Shown: positions 13,083 through 25,870, counted from the first letter of the stretch. The stretch is 64,000 nucleotides of DNA from Rotaria macrura (GCA_900239685.1 OENT01000360.1:62001-126000), one strand, 5' to 3'. The notes: generated by a model from the sequence alone, not told the origin. Numbers and translations are program-made.

Positions 13083-16000
13083 ATGTCACGGTATAAATAT
13101 ATAGTTTTATGTAATTTATTATACTTTATTTCATTGTACTTCTGATTAGATACGTTAAACAATTGACATGTCGATTCCATCCGGAAGCAATTCTAGTTGA
13201 AGATTATCGTGCTGGTGATATGATTTGTCCTGAATGTGGTCTAGTTGTTGGCGATCGGTAAGACATATTTGTAGAGAAGTTACATTTTTATGCATTGTAG
13301 TAACATGCTAAATCGTCAATAGAGAAGTGTGTAAACTCAAAAACAAAATTGTATGGTACTAGATTTAAGTCAAGTGTTTACTTCGTCTGCACAGATATGT
13401 GACTAGTACATTTTCTGACTATATAATTAAAAAGGTAGGTCGCTAAAATTAGAGACAAAATTGATTGAGTAGCTCGTATACTGATCATTAGGATACTTAC
13501 AATCAGTTAACCGATAGAATAATTTTTGTAGGGAAAGTTTAAGCTAGTCTATAACAGAGATGTGCATCATGATTAAGAATCTGACATTGCTGCACCGTGA
13601 ACTTAAGAAATAGGTAACTTCCGTATCGCTATGAACATCTCTCTCTCTCTCTCTGATCTGAGACAATGACTCAATCGATGATCTATGTCAAAGAAAATTA
13701 CCGATTGCATTGGAAATCGATAGTGGTTCCGAAGATATCAGAAAATATTTTTCTGAATTTCACGATAAGCACAACTCGAACGAAGAATTGTTCGACAATA
13801 GAAAGATTCGATTGTGATTGTTTGTAAAGCTTCTATGTAAGCATGTTTTGTTGAAGACTAGTTGTCGTTAGAATATAATTATCAATGTGATCAATATCAT
13901 GGATTCTGTGAATATCGACTTTGCTTCATAGAATCAATCAATGAATCTAAATTTATTTTAACACATTCTATCATCGTATTGCCAATAAAATTCCAGACAA
14001 TCTTTCATAGATTTTGCGATGTTTACAATGACATCGTTGATGACATATCTAGAAATAAAAGTTTCGCGAGACTCAAGAATTATACAAGATATGAAACTGG
14101 ATTTCATTCGATAAGATATTGATTGAAAGCATATAGAAGAATCTACTATGGAATGGACTGTCGTTTTCCGCGTCTTCAATTATTACGATACGAAAATTTC
14201 ATTATGTTACGTACATATATACATCAAATTGACTCGTGTTACAAATTATCCATTAACTTGAATTATGTAATTGTGAGCAAATCAAAATCAGAAATTTGCC
14301 GTCTATGTAAAACAGGATTTCGTATATATTTTTTTAAATTTATCAACGGATAAAGCAAATGATGCGATCAGTTTATCTGATGACGAACTGCACGTGCGTA
14401 TACGAATGGATCCTAGTAAATTTTCATATTTCAAATATGAAGGCTTGAGAAATTAGGTGCATCGACAGTTGAGCTCCCGACGATTGAGCCTTCATTGATG
14501 CATAAAGCAATATGCAGAATCAGCATCTACCCATGTACGTAGATGAAGTTTGAAAATGCTTGTAAACTTGCCACTTATCATGTTGTGAATGATTCCTTGA
14601 TACTCGCGTCTATGAATATGACGACTATCTTTACAGAAATGAACAAGTATTCGCAAATATCTAATATGATTTCTAGCTTGGAATTTGTCGCCTATTTCGC
14701 GGATAACTTTTTAGAACGTCCATTTAAAAAAAACGACGTTGAGCTCCTCGCTTCTCAAATTCGATGTGAAATTTTTTTTCGAGATTGAAACATCCGCTAC
14801 CTCGAACGAACAACTCATCAGAATACTGGTACAGAGCTTTTCAAGTCGTGTGATCCCTGATCTATTTTCAAGATAAAGTTGCACATGAATTTTTTCTAAT
14901 ACTCAGCACGAGAATACCTATCCATCTGTGAATCTATCAAAGACTTGAAAATTGGACAGCACGCGAATTTGATTGTGGTTGAGCAGTTGCAAGCTGAGGT
15001 TGCTAAATTAAAAAAGCGAGCGAAATACGAATTGTTGGATGAACAATTACAACTACTAGTTTCGTCTTTTCATCTGATAGCAAGAGAATTGTATTTTAAA
15101 AGAGCACCAACTCTGTTCAATTTTTGATATGAATGTTAACTCGACTAAATAAAGTTATTTTCTTGTTCTTTTTCAATTGTTCTTTAAATCAGACTCAACT
15201 GTCATGTCACCAAGAAATTAAATCAATTCAGATATTTCAACAGCTCATAAAATAAAATTGATTTAAACGAATTTCTTTTTTTCTTCGAAACTCATCATAA
15301 AATGATCTGTAACTCGATAGATATACGCCTATTAGTAGTGTTAAGATTTTTCTAGTTCTTGTTTATTCATAACACTATGAATGCATTTGCACTTTAAGAT
15401 TCTAATCAAGAATAGCAAAAGCTTCAAAAAAACTGTAGATGTCTAACTTTCACTATGATAAATTATGCTTATGTAGATATATTCGTTTCTAGGATGGTAG
15501 ATGTTGGTTCTGAATGGCGTACATTTGCGAACGATAAAGATACGAAAGATATGAGTCGTGTTGGAGCTGTGGAAAATCCATTATTCGATGGTGATAACCT
15601 TGAAACGGTTATGTCACTGGGAACAGGTGTAGGAGCAGTCGATGAATTTGGTAAACAAAAATATACGAATGGACATCGTCAGGTAACTATTGTTCATTAT
15701 CACATACAGTATCTATACATCTTTCTTTTTCTTTTCTAATTTAAAAAATGAAGATGTCAAGTGCAGATAAAGCATTGCGTAGTGGTTATGATCTTATCCG
15801 ACAAATGGCGGGTCGTATTAATTTATCAAATCGAATTATTCAACGAGCTAGTTTTCTTTTCAAACAATCTTATGAAAGTAAATGTGTACGAGGTCGTTCA
15901 CAAGATGCTATCGCTGCAGCATGCATTTATATAGCTTGTCGTCATGAGAAAGCTCAGCGTACAATTAAAGGTAGGAGGAAAAAGTATCTTGAGAACTAAT

Positions 16001-16576
16001 ATTTTATAGTTTGATTTTTAATCTTGAAGAAATTTGTGCAATTTCAACAACTGCATCAAAGAAAGATATTGGACGATGTTTCAAACTTATTGTTAGTAGT
16101 TTACCAAATTCGAATCGACCTGAATCGATCGATATTAAACAATTCGTGGTATGTTGTTAGTTGTGTTTTTCATATCAATATATATATTTTTTTTTCGTTC
16201 TATGAAAGCCACGATTTTGTAATCAACTTGAACTTCGTCAAGAAATGCTTATTCAGAAAACAGCTGTTTATATTGCTGAACGAGCAAAAGAAGTTTGCGA
16301 TGTACAAAGTCGTGCACCGGACTCAGTCGCAGGTGCAGCTATTTATATGGCTTGTGCTGCTGCTGACGAGAAGAAACCAATGAAAGGTGAATAACTGAAT
16401 TTAGGAAAACGATGTCTCTTATTGATATTTGATTATGTTTAGATATCCAAGTTGTAGCTGGTGTGATGGAAAGTACGATTCGGTCAATCTATAAAATTAT
16501 GCTACCAAAAGCAGCTGAATTGTTTCCATCAGACTTCACATTTAAAGTTCCATTGGCTAATTTACCACAATCATGA
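13083..16576 (+). CDS. GTF2B: Transcription initiation factor IIB (TFIIB)
   Basis: General RNA polymerase II factor that bridges TBP-DNA and polymerase. Exons: 13083-13090, 13150-13257, 15493-15682, 15754-15970, 16030-16148, 16209-16386, 16443-16576, giving 317 aa (human 316). The N-terminal zinc ribbon has C-x2-H and CPECG ligands around the block [20 protein letters not shown]. The B-reader/linker segment is [17 protein letters not shown]. Two cyclin folds follow (about residues 115-210 and 215-305), with hallmark blocks [24 protein letters not shown] and [13 protein letters not shown]. The start is an ATG in an 8-nt coding exon; joining it over a 59-nt intron gives M-S-R-Y-V-K then the ribbon, as expected from the family. 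Exons 2 and 3 are separated by a 2.2-kb intron, while the others are 59-71 nt. It lies between PNUTS and TTC1 on the same strand. Confidence 0.96.
13258..15492 (+). other. 2.2-kb intron of TFIIB with decayed coding-like sequence
   Basis: Begins GTAAGA and ends TTCGTTTCTAG. Several adjacent plus-strand open frames (13862-14122, 14123-14353, 14543-14788, 14945-15127) lie in different frames, as expected for a broken gene or transposon body. One contains a short Lys/Leu-rich coiled-coil-like stretch. I recognise no family, and no terminal repeats or target duplication were found. Confidence 0.5.
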
Positions 16577-16753
16577 AAAATAGAACTGAATTCGATTTTT
16601 TTTTTCTTGTTGTCAATGTGTATCTATGGATTTTACGTGATTTAATTTATAGAGGAAAACAAAAAAAAAAGTCATATGTCCTGTTTTTCTTCGCAACCAT
16701 TCTTTTACTTTTTGATGTCTACTATGTTATGTATACTTAAGAAAAAAAAAATC

Positions 16754-16759
16754 AATAAA
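16754..16759 (+). terminator. Polyadenylation signal of TFIIB
   Basis: AATAAA 177 nt after the TFIIB stop and only 48 nt before the next gene's ATG, leaving almost no room for a separate promoter for TTC1. Confidence 0.7.
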
Positions 16760-16784
16760 GAACAGAAACAGACACATTTTCTGA

Positions 16785-16807
16785 AGTTTTTTATTTCCTT
16801 AATTTAG
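16785..16807 (+). promoter_or_regulatory. 3' splice acceptor abutting the TTC1 start codon (possible trans-splice site)
   Basis: A pyrimidine-rich tract ending TTTCCTTAATTTAG is followed at once by ATG (16808). No upstream exon with a fitting donor is obvious between the TFIIB stop and this site. Bdelloid rotifers are known to add a spliced leader in trans, so this acceptor may receive the leader and resolve a TFIIB-TTC1 polycistronic transcript. That last step is inference. Confidence 0.55.
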
Positions 16808-18075
16808 ATGGCGACTGCAAACTTTAGCAAAGGCGATGGAAATAATCAACGGCAAGCAGCTCAGTCGACATATAATCCGCATCAATCGAACGATTTCAGT
16901 GATGATGACAATGCCGATTCAAATGATGATGAATTTTTCGACCCATCTGATACGGACATCCAGCAAACTCATTCAACATCGACAGAAGGCAATGCTGAAG
17001 CAGAACTCTTACACAAACGTCTCAATTCTCAATTATCGACCGATGAAAAAGTAGAAAAAAAATCTCCTGGTTAGAATAGAACTTTTATCGTCCAACATCA
17101 TTCTCCTTGTGTATCTTTTTATATTTCCACAGAAGATCCATATTTTATGGATGAAGAATTAATTGCTGAACGTGAAGCACTTCTAACCGAAGAAGATAAA
17201 CAAGTAATGTCATTCTCTTTGTTAACGAAATTATTTCTTTTGAACTTCATCAATTTCTGAATTTGATGAATGATTTTTTCGTGTGATTCTAAATTTTCTC
17301 TAGTTCAACAGATTTTATACATGAAAAATCTGTACACGTGTTACTTTTTATTTTAATCATAGAAACGCCATAACGAATCAAAAACAGCGAAAGATGAAGG
17401 AAACGAATTATTCCGTCGTGGTGAATACGATGAAGCATTAAAGAAATACAGTGACGCATTATCGTTGTGTCCAACGAAATATGTTCGTGATCGATCTGTT
17501 ATCTATGCAAATCGTGCTGCATGCTTGATGAAAATGGTATGAATGAAAATAGATTTTTGAAAACATATAAAAGTAATAGCTGTATGTTTTGTTCATTTAC
17601 AGGAGAAATATGAAGCAGCCGTTCAGTCTTGTACAATATCGATTAAACTAGATCCCAATTATGTCAAAGCATTAGTTCGTCGTGCTGAATCATATAAATG
17701 TATTGATAAATTAGACGAAGCATTACAAGATTATCAAAAAATTCTCGAACTTGATCCAAGTAACACTCAAGCACAGAAAGAAGTTCAAGTAAGAATTTAC
17801 ATTTGTTTCATAAGAATCTTATCTCTAATTGTTTTATTAGATTTTACCCGATCAAATAAAAGATCGTAATGAAAAATTGAAGGCCGAAATGTTAAGTATG
17901 TTGTCGAAGAATTTCTATACAATTGTATCAACTAATTTATTTGTATTTGTTTTTCATAGGCAAATTAAAAGAACTAGGAAATATGTTTTTGAAACCGTTC
18001 GGTTTATCTACAGATAATTTCAAACTTCAGCAAGATCCATCGAGTGGTTCTTATAATGTTAATTTTCAAAAATAA
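16808..18075 (+). CDS. TTC1: Tetratricopeptide repeat protein 1 (TTC1) orthologue
   Basis: Cytosolic TPR adaptor that in other animals binds Hsp70/Hsp90 C-termini and small G proteins. Exons: 16808-17069, 17133-17203, 17363-17536, 17603-17788, 17841-17895, 17960-18075; 287 aa (human 292). The N-terminal third is acidic and polar, followed by the conserved segment [17 protein letters not shown]. Three TPR motifs span about residues 115-230, with typical helices [40 protein letters not shown] and [20 protein letters not shown]. The family-specific end is present: [20 protein letters not shown], finishing YNVNFQK. The start directly follows a splice acceptor. AATAAA is at 18150. Confidence 0.95.
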
Positions 18076-18149
18076 TGGTGATAGGATGTTTTCTTTTTTT
18101 TTTCGATTTTGTTCTTCTATTTTATATTTCATATAACTTGAATTTAAAC

Positions 18150-18155
18150 AATAAA
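18150..18155 (+). terminator. Polyadenylation signal of TTC1
   Basis: AATAAA 75 nt after the TTC1 stop, after a T-rich stretch. Confidence 0.65.
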
Positions 18156-20434
18156 CGAGACAGAAAAATTATAACAATTGCTAATCGATTTCTACACTCG
18201 ATTACATCTATCTACATGACAAAAAATAAAACACGGTGTCACTAAAAGCATCGGAATGTGACACATACCAAATATTGCATAGATTATTTCCATGAGCTGA
18301 TTGAAAAATTTATTTTGATAAATATTTGACTAGGAATGAGATGTATCGAACTTTCGAAGATTATAAATCGAAAACATAATCACGGATATCAATATTTGAG
18401 AATTCATCTTTATCGTGTGGAGTCCTATGTAGAAAGTACACGCATATGAAACCAAACAGAAATTGGATACCTTCCTTCATGCTATTTAACAATTACAAAA
18501 TGCAAGAGTTCTGTTTTTATTTCTTTCAAAGACTTACAACATTCGTATTGTTTACGAAAATTGCTAAAACATACTCAGCATGTCTTCAATGTTTGTGGCC
18601 TTGATGTATCCATGACTATTCGTAGTTTATTATGAAACATGTCTAAATCGAACGTTTCATGAACTGATTACTCGTTTTTCGTGAGTCACTGAAAACATTT
18701 ACTAGAACTGAATGATCATTTAAATAAAACGTCCTTGACAATTAGTTGGAAACAATAAGAGAAACCTTTAACTCCTTGCTACGTGTGAATTAATCTTAAT
18801 AAATGACTATCGACAGTAAAAAGAATTATTAACATGTAAATACGGACACATTTGCATGTGTGTAGCAATAGAAAATTGTCGAATAGGATTCATGTGTGAA
18901 AATAAAAATTGTTCGTAATGAATAAATCTCTATTTTTTTCTTAATAAACATTCTATGCCATTCATAACGAATGCACGAGTACGGATTCATTGAATGATTT
19001 GATCTCAATTGATAAAAGTCATATCAAAGATTTGAATAAACGATCAAGTTTGCTCAATAGCTTACGTAGGAGATATACATAATCTATAGTTATTAATTAC
19101 TTTGGAAAATGAGACTTGTCGTTTATAGGTTAACGAAAGAATCTATCAAGAATGTATGAAAATTCTTGTGCATAGAACGACACACCGTGTAAAATCATTG
19201 TAGTACTCTCGTTCAATTGTTTTATATCAATCAATTTCTATGCTTTTTGTTCGACATCATCCGAATATCAGTATGAAAATCAAAATAACCATAACAATTC
19301 ATGACAACAAATAAATGTTATCGAAAACAGTTCAGCTTGCTCATACGTCGAAGAATAATTGTTTTTGAAAAAGCTTGTTAATATATCTTTAGCGTCATAG
19401 TGCTCATAGAAAATGTAATATCATGAATTTTTTCATATCGTCCGTCTCTTATGGGCACCCTATTTTTCGTTTTCATTGTTGCTCTTCACCCGTTAGTTTC
19501 CATTTTTCTTATTATAAGCATTGGAATAAGCGGCAAATCACGCTGTGACATATGACGATTATATAATTCTGGTTTTTATGTCGGGAACCCTCTAGAGGAG
19601 AGCATACACAAGCTCACTATTTTCTTCGGAAAGCATATGTAAGTTTCACAAAACAAATAAATATTAGTAAATCTATACATTATAACTAGAGCTCGTCTTA
19701 TCTACAAATTCTGAATCATCATCTATTCGGGAAATGACGTTAGCTGAATCTATTAGTTGTTATTCAATTTTGAAATAATTCTTAATGATTACTATTCTGC
19801 AACTCATACAGTTCTTGGAAAATAATCTTGATAATGATCTCATCAAAGTAATACGAGATTTCAATGTCCATATTATTAAATTCTATCTACTTCATATGTA
19901 TTTAAAACTCATAAAAGACATCATTCTGTATAAATAATTGATTTGAATATCAATATAAGAGTTCTTATCATATGCATGATAGATGTAATTGTGTCAGCCG
20001 ATTGGCCGACATTGGAAAAATAGAGGATGTAACTATTTATTATAGATCCACAAAGTGAGGCATATGTATTCAAATCCTTCAACAATTATGAAAATGATAC
20101 TAAAGGTATTTTTTTTAAATTCTACAAAAACAGGAAATAATATGCAAAATCATTTTATAATGATACACAGTAAAGAATTATTCCATACGGAGTCACATCC
20201 GCCAGGAAAAAACAGTGTAAATTACAATAGAACATCATTAAATGAACTAATAAGATATACAGTGAATTCGAATCTATATTATTGTTCAATAGCGACACTT
20301 TAAAATGACAAAATCGTATTGGTGGATAAAATTTACTCGTTTGCTTTCTAAGACTTGAATCGAATTGCAGAACGGAAGACAGATTGAAACATAAAACTTT
20401 TTGCATAGTTTTTGTTTTGATACTAAGTAACAAT
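18156..20434. other. Intergenic region, no gene seen
   Basis: AT-rich sequence with only short open frames. An open frame at 20055-20303 (82 aa) precedes the next gene but resembles nothing and is not needed for it. The right end probably contains the promoter of the CCCH gene. Confidence 0.5.
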
Positions 20435-23400
20435 ATGGATATTGAAATCGTTAATGCTATATTAAGATTATGTGCAGACAAACAGGCATGTCTATTCGAA
20501 CTACCGTTTCTATGCAACTATTGTCTTGAACAAGGTTTATGTACGAATACCAAACATGTTCTTGCTAGTATCAGAAACTATATGGAAATATTTAAAATAA
20601 GTCGTGATAAAAATCGTATTGAATTTTTTATGCCTGTTCGTATTAGAGTTTAAATAGTTTTTTTTTCCATTGTTCTATATATGAATTTTGTAGTTTGATA
20701 TATGTCGAAATAAATTTATCGATGGTGTATGTCAGAATAATGATGGTTCATGCACAAATTTTCACCTTTGCTATGAGTATTTCTCTACGAATTCTTGTCG
20801 TCAATCAATGAATTGTTCATATCCACATGTATTAAGTGACAAGTATCATAAAACCATACTAGGATCATTAATCAATCTTGATTTAGATGCATTAAATAAT
20901 GCCTGTCGAGTTTATTATCAATCTAAAGTAAATTACGATTGATTTTTCTTGTTGTCATTGTTTTTAAATATAAATCTTATGTATTTAGAAACATCAAATC
21001 AATCATAATTCATTGAAAGGTCGACAACAATCCATAGTCAACGTATTTTTAGCTAATAATCCAACACCATCCTCGATTAACAATAGTCAAATCAACACAC
21101 GTCCACAAATAAATGGAAATTCATCATGGAAAACAAATAATCAACTAATAACTTTAAGAACTCTTCCAAAACAACAACCGATTTCTTCGATTCGTATGTT
21201 TTTTGTTAAATTACAATTTGTTCATCTTGCTTTATTGAGTTGTATTTCTGAAGAGAAAAACAATATCAATAAAGTATTGATTACAATATGAAATAGATTA
21301 AAAAGTATGCGCTACGTTAGTAACAGTGATACAAAAAGAAATAAGATTTTTTATAAACAAGTCCATCTCATTACTCTAGTACTGCTTATCGTGGATGTTA
21401 ATTTGTATTATAATGTCAATATTTTTTCACTATCATTTGGTGTAATTAATTGACATTCATGAAAGAATTATCTATAATATATCAGCAGATATATCCTAAC
21501 AGCAAGAGGATGGTTTCCGGAGTGTTACTTTACGCCAATCATCGAACATTATCTTTTGTTTTTGGTATCAAACCAAAAATTTTCTTACGATTTGTTAGCA
21601 AAACCTTTCCCCCATATGGATCCGCTTGACACATACGTGCCAATAAATAGTTTGTTTCTGTCTATCAAATTAACACGATTGAATGATCCCTAGAGTCGTC
21701 GTGTGAAAACAGAGTAATCTTTAAGTTTTTTGAATTCAACAAAAAAAGAGAATAAAACTTAACAAGATTTGTTTTCAACTATCAATAGAATAATGAAAAT
21801 CCCTAGAAGAGTTCATCTCAACGTATAAATATATGATCAATAGGATCTTGTGAAAAAAGTCTATTATCAAAAAGATAATCGTTTTAATTTTTCGTCCAAT
21901 GACATCAACATAATATTGTTGGTTACTATAACTATTTTACAATTCTGAAAAAAAAACTAAGAATTAAAATTCCTGTATCTATTTTAGCCGAACAAGGTCT
22001 ACAAATATGTTGGACACCAAAAAAAGATATTCAAACTCATTTCATCGAAGTCATTTTTAGTAATCAAATGAAATCAGATGGAGGTCCATTTCGAACGCAT
22101 AAAATCTTTCAACATCTAGGCATAGCACAAGTATTTTATCAACAATCAAATAGTACGAAAGATGAGTGAAACTAAATAATTATGGAATACATATTCTATT
22201 TATTTAAGTTACTGATCAAGTCATTCTACGTGGATCGGTAGTATTTCAATCGTTTAATTTTACACCACGTCTTCTAAAACGTGTCATCGATCAACGTCAT
22301 GTATGTTTTTTAAATTTTCCAATCGAAACAAAACAATTAACATCATATATTAATCATGTTTCAATGCCCTACACGATTAATAATATTGAATACTATCAAA
22401 ATGATAAACAAACAATAATTGCCGAATATAATGAAGATATTGGTGAAATAAATAACAGCAAAAAAACTCAATAATTTTCTATTGTAATTTGTCTTGTTTG
22501 AAAAGATTTTTCTAGAATTTATTCCAATGTTCGAAATCATCCTGAATGCGATGGATCAATGATAAATTGTGTTCAATTGTATCTTCCAGAAACCATACTC
22601 ATCGAACATGATCAAGAATATACAGAAGATGAAATTATGAATTCGTTTGATATGAAAAAAGTTTTTCATGTAAAAACTTATTCTTATTGTTCATTTGTAA
22701 ACTTCTATTCACGTCATGGTATGTATGTCGAGTTTTAATCAGAAACTCATCATTGTTCATTCTTGAATGTTAATTGGGTAGGTAGCAAAGATAAAGAATT
22801 ATATATAATAATTGACAGGAATGGGATAGAAGGATGCGGTTTTTACCGTTACAAAGAATACGTATAAAATCATGAAGAAACATGAACATATTTTCTAGGA
22901 GATTTTAAAAACAAAATTCGATAACTTGTTCCGTTAAATTATAGTATGTTCATCATTTTAATCTATCAATATTGTAACCTAATGTCTGCTATATTTCAGG
23001 CTTTTTCATGGGAACCCAGGTCGACGATTACGGACATTGTATACGGCTGTAAACGACCGTATACGCTCCCCACACGATCGTATTATAGCGTTTTACATGG
23101 TCCAGTATTACGGTCATATTTCGCCGTATCGTATACAGACAAATACGATCGTATATGGAGGAATACGGTAGAAAATGGAAGCCGTTTACGGATTTTGTAT
23201 ACGAGGACCATAAACGATCGTTTTACTCTCCGTATATCGTCGTATTTCCCCGTATACGACACGGAGATATACGATCGTAATACTGGACCATGTATTTTGC
23301 CGTATTTCACCGTATACAGTCGTTTACGACCGTGCTTGTTCGACCTGGGAAGTAGAATTAAAACTCCTGAATTTTGAATCCATATTTAAAAATTTGAATT

Positions 23401-25870
23401 CTGGAATTTCGACCAGAGACATGCCTAGTGATTTAGGGAAAGTAGCCAAACGTCGACAGAAAAATAATGTCGACAATGTAAAACGTTGACATCATGAAAT
23501 AAAAAGGAAAGAAGCTGATGATGAAAAAATAAAAATGGAGCATGAATAAATTAAATTTTTGGTTTATTAGGTAAAATTCGAATGCATATCAATGAAAAAT
23601 AAAATAAAAATGCGTATGAGTGACAACGCAGAGCTAGAGTCATAGATTCAAGCCATAAGGTATGTACCAACACATTCGTATAATTTTCATTTTGTGCCAA
23701 TAAGCTTTGATAAGTCGTTGTGATATTCATTCAGTTTAATCGTTTGTTCCTCATGTCTCCTTCGAAGTTCTTTAAGTTTATCCTGCATGGTGCATGTTTT
23801 CTTTGACGCCTCTTTTAACTTGCCAGAATTGCCATGAATTAACTTTTGTTTAAATTCGTATTTAGTTATGTCCAGACCAACACGCATAAAGAAAATGCAC
23901 AAACAGAAAAAAAATAGATGACAGCATATGCTTCGCGAGTTTCCTATATCATGATAGAATTTTCGACATTTTTTTACACGTCGGCATTTTACCTGTCGAC
24001 ATTTTTACTTGTCGACATTTGTCTACTAAATCGTGATTTAGAGCATATCAGTTGAACAGCATGGCCTTTCTCCGAGATATTCTATTTTCAAGTGAACCCA
24101 CGTTGTTTCTACATGTTCATAGTCTTTCGATGAGAAAATTATTTTGATTTTCCAATGTATTTGTGTTCTGACGTTTGCTCTTTCATGTTTCTGTCAATAT
24201 GTATTCAAAATATAACTGCGTGTGTTCGTTTCTCATATGAATAATAGTTTCGAATCAAATCTTTTCAGTGATTAGAAATTATCGAATTCTCAATTCTATG
24301 TATTTTGACTATCGATAGATTTGTTTTTGTTGAGTTGTCATCAAAACCTTACAAGTCAGCATCCTTGAAATATACACGTGAATGAAAGTTTGTTTCTCCA
24401 AATATACCAAACTTTCATATTATTTGTAGTAAAACCATAAAAAAGCCGTGAAATTCTATGCTAACTGTCAAACTAGTGTACAGTCTCTACTATTAATTAA
24501 AATTAAGATGAAATAACAACAATGATAATTAATCATATATTATTACAAATAACCGTATTCACAAAATTGTAATAGTCTAACAATCAACTAGAACGAAATA
24601 AATCGTTCTTGTAAAAATAATTCTTGCAATTAGTATTTCGTTTTAATTCAAAGTCAATGTTAAATATAGTGCTTCTGATTGGTAAATTTACAGACGAAAT
24701 TGTTTTATAACTCAGAAGGAATCAAATAGTATGAGTAACTTTAGTGTACAATCTCTTCAGTAAACAAATGTGTGTTACAGTAAATTGACTGTTGATAATT
24801 TACAACTATCTTTTTAAGAATGTAGAAAAACGATTGAAATCGAGTTTGATTTAAATTCTTCTTGTTATCTCTGAACTTTTATATTTAGATCTTGTGCAAT
24901 CAATCAATAGAACATTTGATAATTTTATTCGTGTGACACCAATTTATATTGATATATATTCGGAACGATATTTAAATGATTATTTACAACGACGACGAAT
25001 AGAACAGGAACAAAAACTTTCGATCAATTTACCAATTTCATCATTGAATGACGCCATTGAAAAACGACAAACATCTCCGATACCTAAAACGATTTTATCT
25101 TCGAACTCTGAATCATCGATACCTATTTTACCACCTCCACCTGAAGAACAAAAAACAAGTTGGTATTAACCAAATTCAAAGTAAAATCTATAAGACATCT
25201 ATGTTTAGATACGTCTATCGAATTAAAACTATCAGTTAAAGATAACGATGCTTCGTCTTTTGTTTCGAAACAAAATACGAAATTATCCAATGGTCAAACA
25301 ACATTGACTATTAAAAGTAAACAAAATGAATCGATGGAAAATAGTCACGACGATGATATATTATTGACAAGTGAAGATGATTTTCATGATCTATCATCAA
25401 ATTTTGATGATGAAGATCTATGTCTTGATGAATCTGCTGATGATCATGGTGATATGGAATATTTGCGTAGTGCAGCAAAAAATCTCATGGCATCATTAGC
25501 TGAAATGGAAGATGCAAGCACAAATACTGATGTCAATGATACACCACATTCACTTTTGTATGGTGATGATTATGTTGTTACAATAAAAAGTCGTCGGTTT
25601 GCAGTAGCATTTCTTGACTATACACAATTTCGTGTTGAAAAACAACGTAATCCCGATAAATTTCGTTTACTTGCATCACTTCGCAAGCTTACAAATAACA
25701 AAAAACGATTAGAACATACTCAACAACGTGATCAAACATCATCGCCTACATCGGTCAATGAAATGAAAACAAACAAAAAAAAACGAAACAAACGTAATAA
25801 AAAGAAGAAAAAAACTACCAATAATGATAAAGGTATTCTATCGATAGTCCATAGTCCAACACTTGAATGA
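20435..25870 (+). CDS. ZAP/PARP12-like CCCH zinc-finger protein lacking a PARP domain
   Basis: Proposed exons: 20435-20647, 20694-20927, 20989-21193, 21988-22152, 22209-22442, 22506-22718, 24889-25158, 25209-25870; one open frame of about 731 aa. Residues 1-71 look like the winged-helix-like region that precedes the fingers in ZAP (ZC3HAV1) and PARP12. Two CCCH fingers follow: C75-x8-C84-x6-C91-x3-H95 and C97-x8-C106-x5-C112-x3-H116, then the ZAP-like stretch HVLSDKYHKTILGSL. A segment with VCFLNFPIETKQLTSYI may be an RRM-like fold; this is weak. The C-terminal third is acidic, then ends in a Lys/Arg/Asn-rich basic tail. No PARP catalytic motif is visible. In ZAP such fingers bind CpG-rich viral RNA; that role here is inference. 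Exon 5-6 borders were chosen to keep frame. The 2.2-kb intron 22719-24888 carries transposon remnants, so 24889-25870 could instead be a separate gene. AATAAA is at 25906. Confidence 0.72.
23015..23349. mobile_element. Palindromic miniature element, family 1 copy A (335 bp)
   Basis: Starts CCCAGGTCGA and ends with its inverse, TCGACCTGGG. The interior is itself largely palindromic: GGTCCAGTATTACG near the left recurs inverted near the right, with many CGTATACGAC-type words. It is far more CpG-rich than its surroundings. It lies in the long intron of the CCCH gene. A second member is at 54550-54847. Open frames within it on both strands are by-products of the palindrome. Confidence 0.8.
23431..24040. 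repeat. Imperfect inverted-repeat region with GTCGAC words and a short coiled-coil frame
   Basis: The left side has TGATTTAGGG followed by ACGTCGACAG and AATGTCGACAATG. The right side carries the inverse pattern (several TGTCGACATT words, then ACTAAATCGTGATTTA), suggesting degenerate ends of a DNA element. Between them a minus-strand frame at 23687-23902 encodes 71 aa, with a heptad-like KLKELRRRHEEQTIKLNEY stretch. It may be a relic of a transposon-encoded protein or chance. It sits in the long intron of the CCCH gene. Confidence 0.4.

Noticed and set aside
20055-20303. 82-aa frame just before the CCCH gene as an extra first exon
   Set aside because: No homology, no clear donor in phase, and the next exon has its own methionine at the expected domain start.
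22946-23377. 143-aa frame rich in YGRT-like words
   Set aside because: It is the translation of the palindromic miniature element and reads similarly on both strands.
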